A DNA stretch of 64,000 nt from Halorhabdus rudnickae (GCF_900880625.1 NZ_CAAHFB010000006.1:186001-250000), one strand, 5' to 3'; positions 51,907 to 61,888 are shown, numbered from the stretch's first letter. The notes: a model not told the origin generated them from the letters alone. Numbers and translations: made by a program.

Positions 51907-52749
51907 TTAGCGCTCGCGCGCGACGACGAACTTCGCGAGGTCCTGGAGGTATTCCCGTGCCCGATCGTTCTCGGCGGAAAGGGCTCGGAGTCGATCGAGT
52001 GCCCGCTCGGACTCCTCGTGGGCCCGCTCGTCGGCCTCCGCCGGCGAGAGGTCGGTGACCTGGACGATCGAAGGGCGTTCCATCTGGCGATCGTGCCCCG
52101 CGGGCTTGCCGAGTTGTTCGGCGTCGCTCGTTGCATCGAGCACGTCGTCGCGCATCTGGAAGGCGATCCCGACACGCTCGGCGTATTCCCCGTAGGCTTC
52201 GATAATGTGGGCGTCGGCGTCGGCCGCGATCGCGCCGAGTTCCGCCGCCGCCCGGAACAGCGCACCGGTCTTGCGACGGGCGAGCCCGCGATACTCCCTC
52301 TCGTTTTCGGGGCTAGCGACCAGTTCCGTCGCCTCACCCTCGCCGAGATCGACCATCGCTTCCGAGACGGCCCGCATCGCCCGTTCGTCACTCGAAAACA
52401 GGGCGAACGCCTCCCCGAGCAGCCCGTCGCTGGCGACGATCGCCGGTCCGTGACCGAACGCCGACCACGCGCTGGGCGACCCGCGGCGGAGTTCCGACTC
52501 GTCGATGATGTCGTCGACGACCAGCGAGGCGTTGTGTACGAGTTCGACCCCGACTGCGAAGTCGACAGCGTCCTCCGGATCACCACCGGCCGCTTCACAG
52601 ACGAGCAGCGTCACCGTCGGTCGCACTCGTTTGCCCCCGGCAAGGACAACATCCTCGAGTTCGCGTTCGAGTTCCCCGGGTTCGACCGACGAGAGGAGAT
52701 CCTCGAGTCGCTCCTCGACGAGATCCCGCCGTCGCTCCAGGTAATCCAT
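51907..52749 (-). CDS. idsA: Geranylgeranyl/polyprenyl diphosphate synthase
   Basis: A 280-residue prenyltransferase with the first Asp-rich motif VVDDIIDES (D79-D83) and the second FQMRDDVLDAT (about 210), plus GGKRVRP near 38. It condenses IPP with allylic diphosphates to supply geranylgeranyl chains for archaeal ether lipids. ATG 52749 (MDYLERRRDLVEERL) is chosen; the longer frame adds non-acidic residues. Chain length is not certain from this read. Confidence 0.87.
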   Translation of the reverse strand: MDYLERRRDLVEERLEDLLSSVEPGELERELEDVVLAGGKRVRPTVTLLVCEAAGGDPEDAVDFAVGVELVHNASLVVDDIIDESELRRGSPSAWSAFGHGPAIVASDGLLGEAFALFSSDERAMRAVSEAMVDLGEGEATELVASPENEREYRGLARRKTGALFRAAAELGAIAADADAHIIEAYGEYAERVGIAFQMRDDVLDATSDAEQLGKPAGHDRQMERPSIVQVTDLSPAEADERAHEESERALDRLRALSAENDRAREYLQDLAKFVVARER

Positions 52750-52843
52750 CGTGCGTTCTAGGGGCCCGGACGGACAAGTACGTGACGAAGGGGTCACCGG
52801 GACCCGAATACCGATTCGACGTTCGTGGGGACGCCGATCCCGC

Positions 52844-54001
52844 TCAGAGTTCCTGGTCGTCCTCGTCCGGGAAGGAGATCAGGTTTTCTCGACCGATCCG
52901 GAGTTTCTCTATGTGTCCGTCATCGGCCATCGACGAGAGCAACTGAGAGACCTTCGCGTTCGACCAGCCGGTCTCCTCGACGATAGCGGCCTGTTTCATC
53001 CGCCCGCCGTTGTGCTCGATCAACGCCTCGACGTATTCCTCGTCGCTCAGGAGTTCCCGATCGATTGCCGGCGAGTCGTCGTCGGTTTCGGAGACCGCCC
53101 CGCCTGCCGGAACGGCATCCGCGCCAACGGACTCGTTTCCGGCCTCCGGACGGTCCGGCTCGGATCCGGTGTCGTCGATTTCATCGGACGAGTCGGGCAC
53201 GGACGCCGAACGCGCATCGTCGACGTCGGTCGGCGACCGCTGTCGGAACAGGTATATACCGACGACAGCCCCGACGGCCATCACCACGAGCGCCATCGCC
53301 TGCAAAGAGAACCCACCGCCGGATCCCGACGGCGTCGTCTCGAGTCGGTACGTGATCGAGAGAGCGGACGGATCCAGCGACGTCGGCCCGGTCCAGAAGA
53401 TCGTCCGGTTCGAGAACTCCTTGGGCGCGCTCGTGATCTCGGAAGACGGAGGCGACTGGATCACCAGGCGCTGAGTCGCCGTCAATCCGTCCAGCCAGGT
53501 CCCACTGGGCGAGGCGAACGCGTCGCCGACCGCCAGGGATGATCCATCACGAGAGGAGAAATTCCCCCACGTGAACCCGAGTTCGAGACGGCCCGTCTCG
53601 TTGCTGACGGTCGCGTTACGCGTGACGTCCCGGAGCGTCATCTCGCGCCCGGTGGCCTGGCTGGCGAGGTCGGCGAACCGTCGGAACGTCTCGATCGAGA
53701 GGGCATCGCTCTCGCCGGCCTCGAAGGTGTCACCCGTTGATCGGAACGCTTCGACATCCGTCTCGTCGTCAAGGGGAACAGTCATCGAAACCGTCCACCG
53801 TGCGTCACCGGTGGCCTCAAGTGCGATGGCTATCGTGGTGTTAGTCGTCGGTTCTTCTCCGGAGACCTGCTGAGGGCTGGTCGTCGGTGCGTCACCCGTC
53901 ATCTGCTGGGGAGAGGCACCGCCGACCACGAGTCCGGCGCTGAGGAGGACGAGGAGGGCAGCGCCGAGCGCCAGGGCGGCGACGCGCGACAGCGGGGGCA
54001 T
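52844..54001 (-). CDS. Membrane protein with C-terminal winged HTH
   Basis: A 385-residue protein: N-terminal signal/TM (VAALALGAALLVLLSAGLVVGG), an outside domain of beta type to about residue 240 (WTVSMTVPLDDETDVEAF, GFTWGNFSSRDG), a TM (LQAMALVVMAVGAVVGIYLF), an acidic disordered linker, and a C-terminal wHTH (LIEHNGGRMKQAAIVEETGWSNAKVSQLLSSM). The architecture is a transmembrane transcription regulator like the DUF7345/DUF7343 proteins of haloarchaea. ATG 54001 starts the signal region. Target genes unknown. Confidence 0.75.
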   Translation of the reverse strand: MPPLSRVAALALGAALLVLLSAGLVVGGASPQQMTGDAPTTSPQQVSGEEPTTNTTIAIALEATGDARWTVSMTVPLDDETDVEAFRSTGDTFEAGESDALSIETFRRFADLASQATGREMTLRDVTRNATVSNETGRLELGFTWGNFSSRDGSSLAVGDAFASPSGTWLDGLTATQRLVIQSPPSSEITSAPKEFSNRTIFWTGPTSLDPSALSITYRLETTPSGSGGGFSLQAMALVVMAVGAVVGIYLFRQRSPTDVDDARSASVPDSSDEIDDTGSEPDRPEAGNESVGADAVPAGGAVSETDDDSPAIDRELLSDEEYVEALIEHNGGRMKQAAIVEETGWSNAKVSQLLSSMADDGHIEKLRIGRENLISFPDEDDQEL

Positions 54002-54281
54002 GTCGTGGAAATGTCCACGGGCAGGATGAAAAACCCTTTCCATCCACAGAAGTTGTCAACTCCGAGGTTCGAGGAGGGACCGATAGACGAGTGTACACAC
54101 CGAACTGTTTCCGCGAACGGCCGGCCTGCCTCGCTGCCGGACGCCGCGGTCGACGACGCGAGCGACGATACCGAGACGAGTCACTGACGGGGCAGCGATC
54201 TGACCGCGGCGGGAAGGGCACTCGTGTCGGACTATCGACTTGTCGCTGGGTTTTTTACCAACCCTGTCTAACTGCCAGCAG

Positions 54282-55487
54282 ATGCAACGTCGCGTGGCCG
54301 CCCTCGTCGCCCTCCTGGTCCTCGGCTCGGTCACCGCCGGCACAGTCGCGACCGGCGGGCCCTCGACGGCTGCCCTCTCAGTCGAACCGCGAAATGGAAC
54401 CGTCAGTCAACTCGATCTGCCCGACGGGAACGTCTCCACCGAACAGCAAACACTGGTCGACGGTGACCTCTCGAGTACGCTCGCGACCGACCGTGAGCGA
54501 CTCCTGATGTCAATCGACGCTGGTGGTTTCGAGCGAGCCTTCCAAGCGAGCCCCAATCGATCGAGTCGGATCGAGACCGTCCAGCGAACGCTCGATGCAG
54601 TCGAAATCGAGAGTCGGGAGTTACGCGAGCGCCGGAGTGAGGCGATCCGGGCGTACACCCAGGGTGAGTACAGTACCACGGAACTGTTCCGGAAACTCGC
54701 ACGAATCAGCGCATCGGCTAGCGGCATCCGGGAGCGGGTGACGGCCATCGAGGCGACAGTGGATCGCAGCGAATTCTCGATGCCGCCTGACGTCGCCGCC
54801 CGCCTCTCCAGTGTCGAGGCGGAAGTGGTCTCCCTCGACGGGCCGCTGATCGAACGCGTCGTACAGACGACCCGTGCTGACCGTGCCCCGGGGCGGTTCT
54901 CCCTGCAAACCAGTGCGGACGGGATCGTCATGGGGACGGTCGACGGCGAGACCTACCTCCGGGAGGCGACCGACTGGAGTGCCAGAGCCGAGATGGGCGG
55001 CAATGAATTCGGGACCGACGGAACGCTGGTCGCCGTTCACGAGCGGGCACAGTCCGTTTATCCATGGGCGTTCCAGAATCTCGTATCAAATCCGAGTATC
55101 AGCGGATTCGGCGACTCGCCGATCTACCCGGTTCGTCTGAATCACGCCCACGGTGAACTCGAGACGTACTTCGACGGACGGACGACGGATGTCTTCTTCG
55201 AGGTCCAGCGTCTCAGCCTGTCGTCGCTCCCGACCACAACGGTAGCGAGCGAGCGAAACGGATCGCTATCGATCGAACTCACCGAGACGACCAAACGGGG
55301 ACTGGTAGCCGTCGACATCGTCGACGTGGACACCGACGATCCGGTCTCGGCGACCGTCACCGTCGGCAACGAGACGATCGGGACGACCGGGGCTAACGGC
55401 CGCCTGTGGATGCTCCCGGTAGCGGACTCGACGACGATCACTGCGAGTGCCGGTGCGGAGAACGTCTCGGTCACGGCGTCCGGCTGA
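54282..55487 (+). CDS. Secreted/membrane-attached protein, DUF7094/7096-like
   Basis: A 401-residue protein with an N-terminal signal (MQRRVAALVALLVLGSVTAGTVATGG), a helical middle (residues 60-180, RERLLMSIDAGGFERAFQASP, IETVQRTLDAVEIESRELRERRSEAI), a beta-rich part with VYPWAFQNLVSNPSI and a C-terminal Ig-like domain (TVTVGNETIGTTGANGRLWMLP). The family occurs in haloarchaea next to pilin-type genes, as here, with 155 bp to the pilin. Role unknown; probably cell-surface. Confidence 0.7.
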   Translation: MQRRVAALVALLVLGSVTAGTVATGGPSTAALSVEPRNGTVSQLDLPDGNVSTEQQTLVDGDLSSTLATDRERLLMSIDAGGFERAFQASPNRSSRIETVQRTLDAVEIESRELRERRSEAIRAYTQGEYSTTELFRKLARISASASGIRERVTAIEATVDRSEFSMPPDVAARLSSVEAEVVSLDGPLIERVVQTTRADRAPGRFSLQTSADGIVMGTVDGETYLREATDWSARAEMGGNEFGTDGTLVAVHERAQSVYPWAFQNLVSNPSISGFGDSPIYPVRLNHAHGELETYFDGRTTDVFFEVQRLSLSSLPTTTVASERNGSLSIELTETTKRGLVAVDIVDVDTDDPVSATVTVGNETIGTTGANGRLWMLPVADSTTITASAGAENVSVTASG

Positions 55488-55642
55488 TCGGTCAGCCTTC
55501 GCGTGTCGTATCGACTAGCCGGGAATTCGAGCAACGTCGGAAGCCTCTCGGTCGCGCTGGTCTCGAAGGGCCGGACGGGCTCGCGATGGGGTGCCTCCGA
55601 GACGCCGGTAGTTGAAGTAGGGGAGCGTCGCCACGACCGGCA

Positions 55643-56107
55643 ATGGATCGACGTGGGATCTCGCCCGTCCTCGGCACGTGTCTGCTCGTCGTACTGACGG
55701 TCCTTCTCGTGGCCAGTATGGGGACCGTCATGCTCGGCTCCGACATCCGTTCGGAACCGACAACGCTCCGGGTGAGTGCCAGTGCCGACGCGACGGCCGA
55801 CCGCATCACGCTCACGCACGAGGGCGGTGACGCGATAGATCCGAAAACGCTCGAACTCCGGGTGACGATCGATGGTACGGCGCTCGAGTACCAGCCGCCC
55901 GTTCCCTTTTTCGCCGCGAAGGGGTTCCGTAGCGGCCCGACCGGTCCGTTCAACGCGGCGACGGGCAGCGAGTGGACAGCCGGCGAAACCGGCTCGATTC
56001 AGCTCGCGAGTACGAACGCACCGGCCCTGCGTGCCGACGACCGCGTCGAGATCACCCTACTGGAGGGCAAGGACGGACTCGTCACCGTCGAGACGACAGC
56101 AGAATGA
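55643..56107 (+). CDS. Type IV pilin-like protein
   Basis: A 154-residue protein starting MDRRGISPVLGTCLLVVLTVLLVASMGTV, the archaeal type III signal/DUF1628 pilin N-terminus: short basic leader, then G-ISPV and a hydrophobic helix. The rest is a beta-rich head (TTLRVSASADATADRITLTHEGGDAIDPKTLEL). It would be processed by PibD and assembled in a pilus or act as a minor pilin. No assembly ATPase is nearby. Confidence 0.8.
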   Translation: MDRRGISPVLGTCLLVVLTVLLVASMGTVMLGSDIRSEPTTLRVSASADATADRITLTHEGGDAIDPKTLELRVTIDGTALEYQPPVPFFAAKGFRSGPTGPFNAATGSEWTAGETGSIQLASTNAPALRADDRVEITLLEGKDGLVTVETTAE

Positions 56108-56124
56108 GCGATCAGAAGCCGAGA

Positions 56125-56745
56125 TCAGCGCGGGACGGTGGCGACGGTCGTGATGGCGACCTCGGGGTTGTACGACGGCCCCATCGTGACGTGTTCGATC
56201 GATTCGAAGCCCGCAGCCTCGAACATCCGGTCGGCCTCCTCGGCGTCGTAGAACAGCATGATCGCGTCAGCGAGTTTCTGGAAGATGGTCGAGGAGGGAT
56301 AGTTCGGACCGACGACGAGCACCTGCCCGCCCGGACGAGCGACGCGGCGACACTCCTCTAGAGCCGCGACGGGGTTGGGCCAGTATTCGATCGATCCCGA
56401 CGACCAGACGACGTCGAACGCGTCGTCCTCGAAGGGGAGACGTTCGGCGTCACCCAGACAGAACTGTACCGGGCCACGAGTGCCGAACTTCTCGAAAGCC
56501 TGTTCGAGCTGGTGAGGGCTTTGATCGAGGCCGTAGACGTTCTCAGTGTGTTCGAGGATTCCCTCGGTCCCGAAGCCGGTCCCACAGCCGACGTCGAGTA
56601 CCCGATCGCTTTCCTCGATATCGAGCAACTCCAGGGCTTGGCCACGCATCTCCTCGTTCCAGATGAACGGATTGATTCGGTCGTAGACTGTCGAGAGGTA
56701 CTTGTAGAACAGCCGCGCACGCGACTTGTCTTCCAGAACACCCAT
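56125..56745 (-). CDS. SAM-dependent methyltransferase (UbiE/MPBQ-like)
   Basis: A 206-residue methyltransferase with VLDVGCGTGFGTEGI (motif I), YGLDQSPHQL, CLGDAERLPFEDDAFDVVWSSGSIEYWP and ARPGGQVLVVGP. The N-terminus RLFYKYLSTVYDRINPFIWNEEMR is that of menaquinone/tocopherol-type methyltransferases. The C-terminus ends AITTVATVPR. It probably methylates a quinone. ATG 56745 (MGVLEDKSRARL) is used, not the long upstream frame that overlaps atpH. Confidence 0.85.
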   Translation of the reverse strand: MGVLEDKSRARLFYKYLSTVYDRINPFIWNEEMRGQALELLDIEESDRVLDVGCGTGFGTEGILEHTENVYGLDQSPHQLEQAFEKFGTRGPVQFCLGDAERLPFEDDAFDVVWSSGSIEYWPNPVAALEECRRVARPGGQVLVVGPNYPSSTIFQKLADAIMLFYDAEEADRMFEAAGFESIEHVTMGPSYNPEVAITTVATVPR

Positions 56746-56914
56746 CGTGGCCTCGTTGGGCCTTCGGGGGCATAATTCCATGGATCGGTTGGATATCTCC
56801 TGACTCGTGTTGAGAGTTCGGCCGGATCGGGCAACGGTTGCCGGAGCAGAGGGTTCGAGGGCACGAACACTTCGCAACGCCCAAATAGGCGCTCTGACAA
56901 CCGACGTGTGATAG

Positions 56915-57247
56915 ATGCCCAGGCCCGAGGTTCTCGACCGTGTCAAGGAGGCCGAGCGGGAGGCGGCGGAGATCGTCGCTGACGCCGAGGAGGAACGCGA
57001 CCGGCGCCTCAAGGAGGCCCGTGAAGAGGCCGAAACGATCCGCGAGCGGGCACACGAGGAAGCCGAGGAGACGGCACAGGAGCGTCTCGAAGCGGCTCGC
57101 GAGGAGATCAAATCTGAACGAGAGGAGATCCTGGCTGAAGGCCGCGAGACGCGCGATCGCCTAGAATCGCAGGCCGAGGAACGCGTCGACGAGGTAGTCG
57201 AATACGTCGTCGATGCCTTCGAGGAGGCGGTACATGCTCAGACCTGA
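56915..57247 (+). CDS. atpH: A-type ATP synthase subunit H
   Basis: A 110-residue, almost wholly alpha-helical coiled coil of E, R and A (VKEAEREAAEIVADAEEERDRRLKEAREEAETIRE), the peripheral-stalk subunit H (AhaH) of archaeal ATP synthases. It pairs with subunit E to form the stator. Its 3' end overlaps the start of atpI by 14 bp. First gene of the operon. Confidence 0.9.
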   Translation: MPRPEVLDRVKEAEREAAEIVADAEEERDRRLKEAREEAETIRERAHEEAEETAQERLEAAREEIKSEREEILAEGRETRDRLESQAEERVDEVVEYVVDAFEEAVHAQT

Positions 57248-59408
57248 GCGGATGAGCCGGGTCTCGGTGACCGGCTCGAAGGCCGTCATGGCCGACGTGA
57301 TCGAGACCGTCCACGATATGGACCTGTTTCACATCACCGAGTACGATGGCACTTTCGATGGGTTTGATCCAGGCGACCCGACGGAAGGGGCCGACGAAGC
57401 GTCGGACAAACTAGTGACTGTACGGGCCCTGGAGTCTACGCTTGGGGTCGAACCCGAAGACGCCGGTCCAACGCGACTGGTGACTGACGACGCCCTAGAG
57501 GACGAACTCGAGGAGATTCGTCAGGACGTCAACGAACTCGACGACCGACGCGACGAACTGCAACAAGAGCTTCAGGAGGTCGAGGACGGGATCGAGCGCA
57601 TGGAATTTTTCGTCCGGCTCGGAATCGACCTCGACCTGCTGTCGGGCTATGACTCCCTGTCGGTGGCCGTCGGGGAGGGAGACGCGGACGCGATACGGGA
57701 CACACTCGCCGACGCCGACGGGATCGAAAACTTCGAGGTGTTCGCCGAGGGGGCCGCGCTGGCTGCCTTCGCCCATCCCGCCGACGACCAGGCGCTCGAC
57801 GACGCCATGGTCGGGGTGGAGTTCGCGGCCGTCGAGTTGCCCGACGGCGAGGGCGACCCCGAGACGTACCTCGAAGAACTCCGACACCGCCGCCAGCGGC
57901 TCCAGTCCCAGCTCACGACAGTCGAGGACGAACTCGAAGAGGTGAAACTCGACGTCGCCGGGTTCCTGCTGGCGGCCGAGGAGAAACTCACCATCGAGGT
58001 TCAAAAGCGAGAGGCCCCGCTGTCGTTTGCGACGAGTGAGAACGCGTTCGTCGCCGAAGGGTGGATTCCGACCGACGAGGTCGATACATTCGAGGACGGC
58101 CTCCGAAGCGCCGTCGACGACCACGTCGAGGTCGACGAACTCGAACGAGCCGACTACGACGGGGACGGGTACCCGACCGAGCGTGAATCGGTCGCGGAGG
58201 CGACCGGCGACGCGAACGAGGGGGCTGGCGAGGTGGCCACCGACGGGGGCACGAGCGGGATCCTGCCGATGAGTACGGGGATGCCGCCCGTGGTTCAGGA
58301 GAACCCCGGGCCGTCTCGTCCTTTCGAATCGCTGGTCAAAGTCATCAACCTCCCGAAGTACACGGAACTGGACCCGACGGTCGCGCTGTTCCTGACGTTC
58401 CCGCTGTTCTTCGGGTTCATGATCGGGGATCTGGGCTACGGAACCCTGTACTTCCTCATTGGGTACGTGATGTACACCCGGATGGAGAGCGATATTTTCC
58501 GGAGTCTCGGCGGCGTCGGCATGTGGGCCGGCGGTTTCACTGCCGTCTTCGGCGTCCTCTACGGGGAGTTCTTCGGACTCCACCAGCTCGGCGAGATCGT
58601 CTGGAACGGCCATCCGCCGATTCACAAGGGACTGCAGCCGCACTACCTCACGTTCGCCCAGGCGTGGCTACTGGGTAGCGTCGTCGCCGGGACGGCGCAT
58701 CTGGTCTGGGGACGAGCCATGGATTTCGCAAACAACCTCGATCACGGGATCGGCGAGGCGTTCGTCGAGAGCGGTTCGTGGATCATGCTGACCGTCGGAC
58801 TGTGGCTGTGGGTGTTCAGCACGCAGGCCCGTGGGCCCAAGCCCGAGTTCATGTACACCGTCTTCAGCTCCGGCGAGGGCGCCGCGATCCCACTCGGGTT
58901 TACGGGCTTTTCGCCAACAGTTGGGACGGTTGGACTTGCCCTGGCAGCCGTTGGTCTCGTGTTGGCAATCTATGCCGAAGGTGCTATCGCGCTGGTCGAG
59001 AGTATCACGCAGGCGTTCGGTCACGTCCTCTCGTACAGCCGGCTGGCCGCAGTCCTGCTGGCGAAGGCCGGCATGGCCCTGGCGGTGAACCTGCTGGTGT
59101 TTGGCGCCTACGCCCACGACGGTGAGTTCCACCTCATCTTCTTCAATGGCTTCCCCGAACACAGCGAGAGCGTCATTTTTGCCGGCGTGGTCAACGGGAG
59201 CGAGCCGGTGGTACTGGCGCTCGGGTGGCTCGCCGGGATCGTGATCCTCCTGCTGGGACACCTGCTCGTGCTAGTGCTCGGGGTCACATCCGCCGGCCTG
59301 CAAGCGATCCGTTTGGAATACGTCGAGTTCTTCGGCAAGTTCTACGAGGGTGGCGGCAAACCCTACGACCCATTCGGCCACGTTCGCGAATACACAGCCG
59401 AGGGGTAA
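57234..59408 (+). CDS. atpI: A-type ATP synthase subunit I (a-type membrane subunit)
   Basis: A 724-residue protein: a cytoplasmic N-terminal half with coiled coil (LEEIRQDVNELDDRRDELQQELQEVEDGIE) and, from about residue 370, seven or eight TM segments (FFGFMIGDLGYGTLYFL, GHVLSYSRLAAVLLAKAGMALAVNL). The TM part contains the functional Arg in SYSRLA. It conducts H+ or Na+ with the K ring. ATG 57234 (MLRPERMSRVSVTGSKA) is the family start. Overlaps atpH. Confidence 0.92.
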   Translation: MLRPERMSRVSVTGSKAVMADVIETVHDMDLFHITEYDGTFDGFDPGDPTEGADEASDKLVTVRALESTLGVEPEDAGPTRLVTDDALEDELEEIRQDVNELDDRRDELQQELQEVEDGIERMEFFVRLGIDLDLLSGYDSLSVAVGEGDADAIRDTLADADGIENFEVFAEGAALAAFAHPADDQALDDAMVGVEFAAVELPDGEGDPETYLEELRHRRQRLQSQLTTVEDELEEVKLDVAGFLLAAEEKLTIEVQKREAPLSFATSENAFVAEGWIPTDEVDTFEDGLRSAVDDHVEVDELERADYDGDGYPTERESVAEATGDANEGAGEVATDGGTSGILPMSTGMPPVVQENPGPSRPFESLVKVINLPKYTELDPTVALFLTFPLFFGFMIGDLGYGTLYFLIGYVMYTRMESDIFRSLGGVGMWAGGFTAVFGVLYGEFFGLHQLGEIVWNGHPPIHKGLQPHYLTFAQAWLLGSVVAGTAHLVWGRAMDFANNLDHGIGEAFVESGSWIMLTVGLWLWVFSTQARGPKPEFMYTVFSSGEGAAIPLGFTGFSPTVGTVGLALAAVGLVLAIYAEGAIALVESITQAFGHVLSYSRLAAVLLAKAGMALAVNLLVFGAYAHDGEFHLIFFNGFPEHSESVIFAGVVNGSEPVVLALGWLAGIVILLLGHLLVLVLGVTSAGLQAIRLEYVEFFGKFYEGGGKPYDPFGHVREYTAEG

Positions 59409-59627
59409 CGTTCCCTCTCGAAGACGTGGACTGCCCTTGACGCATTGCAGGCCGCGTGACGACGCGCTGCCAATCGTCCGTCTCGTTCTCGCAGAAGACG
59501 ACCGGAAAATGATCAGAATGGCAGGTAACGGGCTGAAAACCGGCAAAATCCGAGAGGTCGGTGGGTTTGGGAAGTTTTATGAACATCGTAGGGTGAAGCT
59601 ATTACTGTTCAGACAACCCACGCAACC
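59409..59627. promoter_or_regulatory. Internal promoter region before atpK
   Basis: A 219-bp gap in the operon with an AT-rich ttttatga element at 59575-59582, about 45 bp before the atpK start. It could let the ring subunit and the downstream genes be transcribed apart from atpH-I. Confidence 0.45.
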
Positions 59628-59882
59628 ATGAGTGTACTACAAGCCCTTACCAACGTTGTACTCCAGACGGAACCAGCATACGCAATTCCCCCGCTTGCCG
59701 GCGCTGCCATAGCAGTCGGCCTGGCGGCGTTCGGTGCAGGGTATGCAGAGCGCGGTATCGGTTCCGCGGCGGTCGGTGCCATGGCCGAGGACGAAAGCCT
59801 GTTCGGTCGCGGCCTCATCATGACGGTCATTCCGGAAACGTTGGTCATCCTTGCACTGGTCGTCGTCTTCTTGACGCTATAA
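59628..59882 (+). CDS. atpK: A-type ATP synthase subunit K (proteolipid ring)
   Basis: An 84-residue proteolipid with two TM helices (AIAVGLAAFGAGYAERGIG and TLVILALVVVFLTL) after a short N-terminus. The ion-binding Glu is in MTVIPETLVIL. Many copies form the rotating membrane ring. The gap before it has its own promoter-like region. Confidence 0.93.
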   Translation: MSVLQALTNVVLQTEPAYAIPPLAGAAIAVGLAAFGAGYAERGIGSAAVGAMAEDESLFGRGLIMTVIPETLVILALVVVFLTL

Positions 59883-59899
59883 GCGAGGTTCTCTCAGGT

Positions 59900-60496
59900 A
59901 TGAGCCTCGAAACGGTCGTCGAAGACATCCGAGAGGAAGCACGCACGCGCGCGGAAGAAATCCGCGCTGAGGCCGAGGAGGAGGCCGAAGAGATCCTTGG
60001 CGACGCCGAAAGCGACGCCGAGGAGATCCGCGACGAGCGTGAGCAGGAGGTACAGCGCCAGATCGAACAGGAGCGCGAACAGCGCCTCTCCAGCGCGACC
60101 CTCCAGGCCAAACAGGAGCGCCTGAAAGCGCGACGAACCGCGCTCGAATCGGTTCGAGAACGTGTCGAAGAGCGTCTCGCGACCCTCGAGGACGATCGCC
60201 GGGAGACACTCACACGCGAGTTGTTGGATGCGGCCCTCGAAGAGCTCGACAGCAGCAACGTTGACGTGTACTGTCGACCCGAGGACGAGGCGTTACTCGA
60301 AACGATCCTCGAAGAGTACGACGCGTCGCTTGCGGGACAGCGAGACTGTCTCGGCGGTGTCGTCGTCGAGAGTTCGTCTTCACGGGTCCGTGTGAACAAT
60401 ACCTTCGATGCGCTCGTCGAAGACGTCTGGGAGGACGAGGTTCGCGAGATCAGTGATCACCTGTTCGACGAGGCCGAAAACGAACGCGAGCAATGA
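59900..60496 (+). CDS. atpE: A-type ATP synthase subunit E
   Basis: A 198-residue stalk protein: a long N-terminal coiled coil (VVEDIREEARTRAEEIRAEAEEEAEEILGDAESD) and a globular C-terminal domain (DVYCRPEDEALLETILEEYD, GGVVVESSSSRVRVNNTFD). With H it makes the peripheral stalk. It starts 17 bp after atpK, and its end overlaps the atpC start by 4 bp. Confidence 0.92.
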   Translation: MSLETVVEDIREEARTRAEEIRAEAEEEAEEILGDAESDAEEIRDEREQEVQRQIEQEREQRLSSATLQAKQERLKARRTALESVRERVEERLATLEDDRRETLTRELLDAALEELDSSNVDVYCRPEDEALLETILEEYDASLAGQRDCLGGVVVESSSSRVRVNNTFDALVEDVWEDEVREISDHLFDEAENEREQ

Positions 60497-61566
60497 GTCC
60501 GAGTATCACCAGCACGGACGATTCAAGCAACTACGAGTACGTAGTCGCGCGAGTCCGGGCCCGTCGGGCCGCGCTGTTCGATGAAGACGACTACCGCAAG
60601 TTAGTCCGGATGGGACCCGGCGAGATCGCCCGGTTCATGGAGGAGACCGAGTACGAACGGGAGATGAATGCACTCGGTGCCCGCTACTCGGGCGTCGACC
60701 TGATCGAGTACGCTCTCACTCGGAACATGGCAAAGCACTTCGAGGACATGCTCCGGTGGGCCGAAGGCGAGCTATACGAAAATATCGCCCGGTACCTCCG
60801 ACGGTTCGACGCCTGGAACGTCAAGACGGTACTACGCGGGATCTACTCGGGTGCCGACGCCGAAGCCATCGAGTCCGACCTGATCCAGGCTGGTGAACTC
60901 ACCGAGGGAACGCTGGATCGGCTGGCGGCCGCCGAGTCGATCGATGGCGTCATCGAGGGGCTTGAAGGGACGATCTTCTACGAGCCGCTGCTCGGTGCCT
61001 TCGATGACTTCGAGGCCGAGGAGTTGCTCGTCCCTCTCGAGAACGCGGTCGACCGGACGTTCTACGAGAACCTGATCGAGGGGGTGCCCGAAGAGCAGTC
61101 CGCCGACCGGGCGACCCAGCTGTATCTGGAGTTCCTCCGGGCGGAGATCGACTTCCGAAACCTCCGGAACGCGCTACGGATCGCACGCAGTGGTGCCGAC
61201 ATCGACCCCTCGGAGTACTACATCGAGGGCGGTAATCTCTTCGATGCCGAGGAAGTCCGACGACTGGCCGGCGACAAGGACCAGCTCGTCGAACACGTCC
61301 GGGAGAGCGAGTACGGTGAGAATCTCGAGGCTGCCCTCGAGGAACTAGAGACGGCCGAGGACCTGATCGGCTTCGAACACGCACTGGACGCGGCGCTGCT
61401 CGAATATGCCGATACGCTGTCCTACCGGTATCCCGTGTCGATCACGGCCGTCCTGTCGTACATTCTGGCGAAGGAACGTGAGATCGACAACATTCGCGCA
61501 ATCGCTCGCGGCCGCGAGAGCGGCCTCGAACCGGATGAGATCGAACGGGACCTGGTGATGCTATGA
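60493..61566 (+). CDS. atpC: A-type ATP synthase subunit C
   Basis: A 357-residue helical protein (YVVARVRARRAALFDEDDYRKLVRMGPGEIARFMEETEY, later FLRAEIDFRNLRNALRIARSGAD, YILAKEREIDNIRAIARG), the family of the V/A-type d/C subunit that links the central stalk to the ring. Overlaps atpE and atpF by 4 bp on each side, so translation is coupled. Confidence 0.92.
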   Translation: MSPSITSTDDSSNYEYVVARVRARRAALFDEDDYRKLVRMGPGEIARFMEETEYEREMNALGARYSGVDLIEYALTRNMAKHFEDMLRWAEGELYENIARYLRRFDAWNVKTVLRGIYSGADAEAIESDLIQAGELTEGTLDRLAAAESIDGVIEGLEGTIFYEPLLGAFDDFEAEELLVPLENAVDRTFYENLIEGVPEEQSADRATQLYLEFLRAEIDFRNLRNALRIARSGADIDPSEYYIEGGNLFDAEEVRRLAGDKDQLVEHVRESEYGENLEAALEELETAEDLIGFEHALDAALLEYADTLSYRYPVSITAVLSYILAKEREIDNIRAIARGRESGLEPDEIERDLVML

Positions 61567-61886
61567 GCAAGGAGATTGCGGTTATCGGCAGTGGGGACTT
61601 CACGACCGGGTTTCGGCTGGCCGGCGTTCGAAAGTTCGCCAACGTCTCGGCCGATCCGGATCAAGTCGAGATGGACGAGGCTGTGACTGAGTTGCTCGAG
61701 GACGACGACGTCGGAATCGTCGTCATGCACGAGCCGGACCTCGACCACCTCTCGCGTGAGGTCCGCGAGCGCGTCGAGACGAGCGTCGATCCCGTCTTGG
61801 TGACACTGGGTGGCGGCGCCGGCAGCGGCGGGCTACGCGAGCAGATCAAACGCGCCATCGGCATCGACCTGATGGAGGAAGAGTAA
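61563..61886 (+). CDS. atpF: A-type ATP synthase subunit F
   Basis: A 107-residue protein: [21 protein letters not shown], then [15 protein letters not shown] and [26 protein letters not shown], the Rossmann-like subunit F of the central stalk. It starts within the last codons of atpC. Confidence 0.92.
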   Translation: MSKEIAVIGSGDFTTGFRLAGVRKFANVSADPDQVEMDEAVTELLEDDDVGIVVMHEPDLDHLSREVRERVETSVDPVLVTLGGGAGSGGLREQIKRAIGIDLMEEE

Positions 61887-61888
61887 TT

